Origin: Dyadobacter luticola
GTDB taxonomy: Bacteria > Bacteroidota > Bacteroidia > Cytophagales > Spirosomataceae
DNA: 64,000 nt
Assembly: GCF_005860805.1 (NCBI RefSeq)
Contig: NZ_VCEJ01000002.1
Coordinates: forward strand, 2,092,375 to 2,156,374
Direction: 5' to 3'
Position numbers and translations under genes: made by a program. Every line of letters starts with the position of its first letter. Positions within the stretch are counted from its first letter, which is position 1. This document shows, piece after piece, positions 61,848 through 64,000 of the stretch. Below the pieces are notes generated by a model. That model searched no databases, was not told where the DNA came from, and was given only the letters and a program-made list of their open reading frames with translations.

Positions 61848-62741
61848 TCAATTCAATCCCAAAAATTCCAGCACCATCGTCGCCGTCGCCTCGGGCATTT
61901 TGCTGCCTTTTGTATATGAAATTTCTTCTCCGATAAACGAGCCGTGCGTGCCGGGAATGACGGCCAGCCGGGCATCGGGGATGAGCTGAGACATCGCGAC
62001 GACGTGCGGTACCGTAATCACATCTTTATCTGCGACCATCAGCAGCGCCGGTGCTTTTATGGAACGCAGGTCATTGTCGGTCCAATCCTTGAATGCGATG
62101 CGCCGCGCCCGGTCTTTTTCAAACATTGCCTGCAATCCTTTCGGATCGGGATTGACGCGCATATAACCGGTTTTTAGCAGCTCGGGCATGCTTTCGATCG
62201 TCGCGGTTTCCATAAAATCAAAGAAACCTTCCATCATTCCGGCCCGCGTATAGTTGGAAGAAACAACAACAATTTTATTCAAAATCTCAGGATAACTCAT
62301 CGCGATTTGCATCGTGGTGCAGCCACCGTCGCTAAAACCCAGAATGTTGGCCTTTTCGACTTTTAAATGCTTCAATAAGGCAACCACATCACTGGCATCT
62401 TGCTGGTAGGATTCCGGCGCGGCGCGGTCGCTGGTGCGGCCGTGGGCTTGTAATTCTACTGCAATCAGCTGGCTGTGAGGGGCAAGCAGTGGTATCAGGT
62501 TTGCAAAACTCGTTTCGATCGTCGAGCCGCCGCCATGGATGAGTACCAGCGGCACGCTGCCCGATGGTAAATCCGACGCTCCGCTCTCGCCGTGGATTTC
62601 GTAGTACATTTTCAGCCCGTTGACCGGGGCGTAGCCGGATGATTTTAATGTGACCATTTTTCTGGATTGTGCATTTGATAAAATGCTGGTTCCAAAGAGC
62701 AGCAAGGCCAGCAGGAACCAGTTTTTGAGTTGGAACAACAT
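61848..62741 (-). CDS. exported alpha/beta hydrolase
   Basis: A 297-residue hydrolase with a signal peptide (MLFQLKNWFLLALLLFG to S-N-A-Q). The catalytic triad is visible: nucleophile S137 in G-F-S-D-G-G, D240 region in V-A-D-K-D-V-I and H266 in G-T-H-G-S-F. The oxyanion motif is H-G-G-G (69-72). Start at 62741 leaves the signal peptide intact. It lies one base after the SRPBCC gene on the same strand, so it is third in an ArsR-SRPBCC-hydrolase operon. Substrate unknown; periplasmic esterase activity is likely. Confidence 0.85.
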   Translation of the reverse strand: MLFQLKNWFLLALLLFGTSILSNAQSRKMVTLKSSGYAPVNGLKMYYEIHGESGASDLPSGSVPLVLIHGGGSTIETSFANLIPLLAPHSQLIAVELQAHGRTSDRAAPESYQQDASDVVALLKHLKVEKANILGFSDGGCTTMQIAMSYPEILNKIVVVSSNYTRAGMMEGFFDFMETATIESMPELLKTGYMRVNPDPKGLQAMFEKDRARRIAFKDWTDNDLRSIKAPALLMVADKDVITVPHVVAMSQLIPDARLAVIPGTHGSFIGEEISYTKGSKMPEATATMVLEFLGLN

Positions 62742-62742
62742 A

Positions 62743-63210
62743 TTATAAACCCGCTTTCCGGTTTTGCAGATAAGCATCGAGCTTCGCGACATTCTGCTTC
62801 AATCCTTCGGCCGCATTGTGAGCCTTCACCACGCCGCGAAGTAGCTCCGCAGATTCGAAAAGCATTTGCCATTTAAGGAAAGTCTGTTCACCAAGCGCCT
62901 CAAACTCAACCGTAGCCGTAAAATGCGGATGCGAAATATGGTCGTAAACCAGCTTTTTAAAAGGGATCACTTCCCGAAATACGCTGCGATTGGGATAAAC
63001 GGTCCCATCCGGACTGAGCATCACCAGATCCCACGCGCCGCCGGCTTCCACATCCATGACCGAAATGTCCGTCGAAAATCCGTTTGGCCCCCACCATTTC
63101 GAAATGTGCTCGGGTTGCGTCCACACCTCCCACACCAGCTCGATGGGCGCATTAATGGTCCTGGTAATGAGCAGCTCACGGTCACTCGTACTGCTTTGTT
63201 CATTTGCCAT
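62743..63210 (-). CDS. SRPBCC/AHSA1 domain protein
   Basis: A 155-residue AHSA1-type START-like protein. It starts R-E-L-L-I-T-R-T-I-N-A-P-I-E-L-V-W-E-V-W-T-Q-P-E-H-I-S-K-W-W-G-P-N-G-F, the classic SRPBCC opening, and has W-D-L-V-M and F-x-E-V-I-P-F-K-K-L. The fold binds hydrophobic ligands; in bacteria it is often encoded with an ArsR repressor, as here. Its start overlaps the ArsR gene by 11 bases. Confidence 0.9.
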   Translation of the reverse strand: MANEQSSTSDRELLITRTINAPIELVWEVWTQPEHISKWWGPNGFSTDISVMDVEAGGAWDLVMLSPDGTVYPNRSVFREVIPFKKLVYDHISHPHFTATVEFEALGEQTFLKWQMLFESAELLRGVVKAHNAAEGLKQNVAKLDAYLQNRKAGL

Positions 63211-63532
63211 ACCGCTCTTTTTTTAGTTGTTCCAAATACTTTTCCATTTCGTCCAGCTTGCTTTCCCAATGTTGGCGGTACTGGTCCACCCACACCGACA
63301 CTTCACTCAGCTGCTGCAACTGCGCCTCACAAACCCGGTCACGCCCCTCCTGCCGCACCCGGATCAAACCGCAATCTGTCAGAATCTTCACGTGCAGTGA
63401 AATCGCCTGCCTTGTCACATCAAACTGCTCGGCAATCGCATTTACATTCAGCGGCTTGGTTGAGATCATATTAATGATCGCGCGTCGCGTCGGGTCTGCG
63501 ATGGCCTGATATACATCACGTCTCATTTCCAT
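63200..63532 (-). CDS. ArsR family transcriptional repressor
   Basis: A 110-residue winged-helix regulator beginning MEMRRDVYQAIADPTRRAII, the usual ArsR opening, followed by the helix-turn-helix N-A-I-A-E-Q-F-D-V-T-R-Q-A-I-S-L-H-V-K-I-L and the wing R-Q-E-G-R-D-R-V. No metal-binding cysteine pair (C-V-C) is seen, so it is the SRPBCC-linked type rather than a metal sensor. Two palindromes over its promoter are probable autorepression sites. First gene of the operon. Confidence 0.9.
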   Translation of the reverse strand: MEMRRDVYQAIADPTRRAIINMISTKPLNVNAIAEQFDVTRQAISLHVKILTDCGLIRVRQEGRDRVCEAQLQQLSEVSVWVDQYRQHWESKLDEMEKYLEQLKKERYGK

Positions 63533-63537
63533 AATAT

Positions 63538-63584
63538 GCAAGTAAGTACTTGCGAATTTAAAGGCAAGCATTTACTTGCACAAA
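63538..63584 (-). promoter_or_regulatory. ArsR promoter with two operators
   Basis: GCAAGTAAGTACTTGC (63538-63553) is a perfect palindrome with a 2-base centre. GCAAGCATTTACTTGC (63564-63579) is a second copy with one mismatch; centres are 26 bases apart. On the minus strand TTTG (63581-63584), 20 bases, then TAAATTCG (63553-63560) forms the promoter, so one operator lies between the promoter elements and the other over the start site. Confidence 0.7.
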
Positions 63585-63653
63585 CATTTCCGAGACTTTA
63601 TTTTGTGAGCATTACTTGTTTAAAAAGGAATGTTGGATTTTCTGCCTGGCTAA

Positions 63654-64000
63654 TCAACCCGCCGCCTCGTCAGGCTCCTTGATTTTCAGGTTTTTGATAA
63701 AAAGAAAAGCTACCAGAGCGCCCAGGAGCCCGAGCGCCGCCGAGATCCGCATGATGATGGCGTAAGCGTGGATAAAAGATTCGTGGTAAGCTGTCCGGAT
63801 CTCCTTTTTTTGTGAAGTAGAAACTGATTGTGGCACTTTTGCATTACCCAGGTTTTCAGCTTGTTGCAGCATTTCAGTCTGCACATTTGGCGCTACCGGA
63901 ATGTTTCTGGTCTGCTCTTTTAATTCTCCCGAAAAAAATAAAACCGCCAGCGCACCGAAAATGGCATTGGCAAAAACATTGGCGACCCGGGTCATCGCAT
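63654..64000 (-). CDS. MFS transporter, C-terminal part (cut by window edge)
   Basis: The frame runs off the right edge of the window. The visible 115 or so residues include the end of one hydrophobic segment (N-A-I-F-G-A-L-A-V-L-F-F), a polar loop and the last membrane helix (Y-A-I-I-M-R-I-S-A-A-L-G-L-L-G-A-L-V-A-F-L-F-I) with a short charged tail. This fits a 14-helix DHA2-type multidrug exporter, in which a large loop precedes the final helix. Its 121-base gap from the ArsR operon has its own spacing, so it is not clearly co-transcribed. Confidence 0.7.
   Translation of the reverse strand, partial: AMTRVANVFANAIFGALAVLFFSGELKEQTRNIPVAPNVQTEMLQQAENLGNAKVPQSVSTSQKKEIRTAYHESFIHAYAIIMRISAALGLLGALVAFLFIKNLKIKEPDEAAG

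Overview
The window is chromosomal DNA from a Bacteroidota bacterium, most likely a Cytophagales member close to Dyadobacter or Spirosoma. The signs are: a type IX secretion C-terminal domain at the left edge; many promoters of the Bacteroidota form TAnnTTTG, some with a TTTG about 19-21 bases upstream; no clear Shine-Dalgarno sites; tRNA genes without encoded CCA; and typical families such as FtsX-type permeases with a prefix domain, FG-GAP lipoproteins, PorT-like barrels and Bat proteins. There is no phage, plasmid, IS element or CRISPR array.

Layout. 1-4.2 kb: end of a T9SS-exported protein, acyl-ACP desaturase, PlsC acyltransferase, a small exported protein, a GNAT acetyltransferase and a lipoprotein. 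4.2-4.7 kb: a minus-strand operon of three tRNAs (Ser-GCT, Pro-TGG, Arg-TCT). 4.7-7.9 kb: BatB/BatC-like proteins, purC and a STAS protein. 8-14.4 kb: gltBD behind a long leader that can fold as a terminator or an alternative stem. 14.5-18.2 kb: polysaccharide deacetylase, glycosyltransferase, TatD hydrolase, asparaginase and tRNA-Ser-GGA. 18.4-25 kb: regulators (Crp-like, two AraC-like) with small stress or metabolic proteins, including an OsmC/AraC/membrane-protein group that shares a duplicated control element. 25-34.3 kb: MprF, an astacin-like lipoprotein, a DHFR-like reductase, an FtsX permease with a sigma-54-like promoter, a YciE-type ferritin-like protein and a Tat-exported Dabb protein.

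34.3-52.9 kb is a surface polysaccharide locus. It starts with an AT-rich exported beta-helix protein of unknown role, then a Wzx/Wzy-type set: outer-membrane export protein, Wzc-type tyrosine kinase, flippase, fucosyltransferase-like protein, Wzy-like polymerase, three glycosyltransferases, an acyltransferase and an exported beta-helix protein with a G8-like end. Two convergent genes follow, a WecG/TagA-type transferase and an enzyme matching GDP-mannose 3,5-epimerase. No priming sugar-phosphate transferase is present in the window.

53-64 kb is accessory: a 0.7 kb AT-rich gap, a PadR relic, a cytochrome-motif FG-GAP lipoprotein, a porin-like barrel, a DUF72 protein, a RES-Xre toxin-antitoxin pair with a clear operator, an MpaB-like oxygenase, a lipoprotein, a hydrolase pseudogene with an internal deletion, and an ArsR/SRPBCC/alpha-beta-hydrolase operon with two palindromic ArsR operators. 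An MFS transporter is cut by the right edge.

No wholly new multi-gene system stands out. The best leads are regulatory (gltB leader, duplicated AraC-linked element, sigma-54 permease promoter, mprF leader, RES-Xre operator) and the unexplained exported protein next to the polysaccharide locus.
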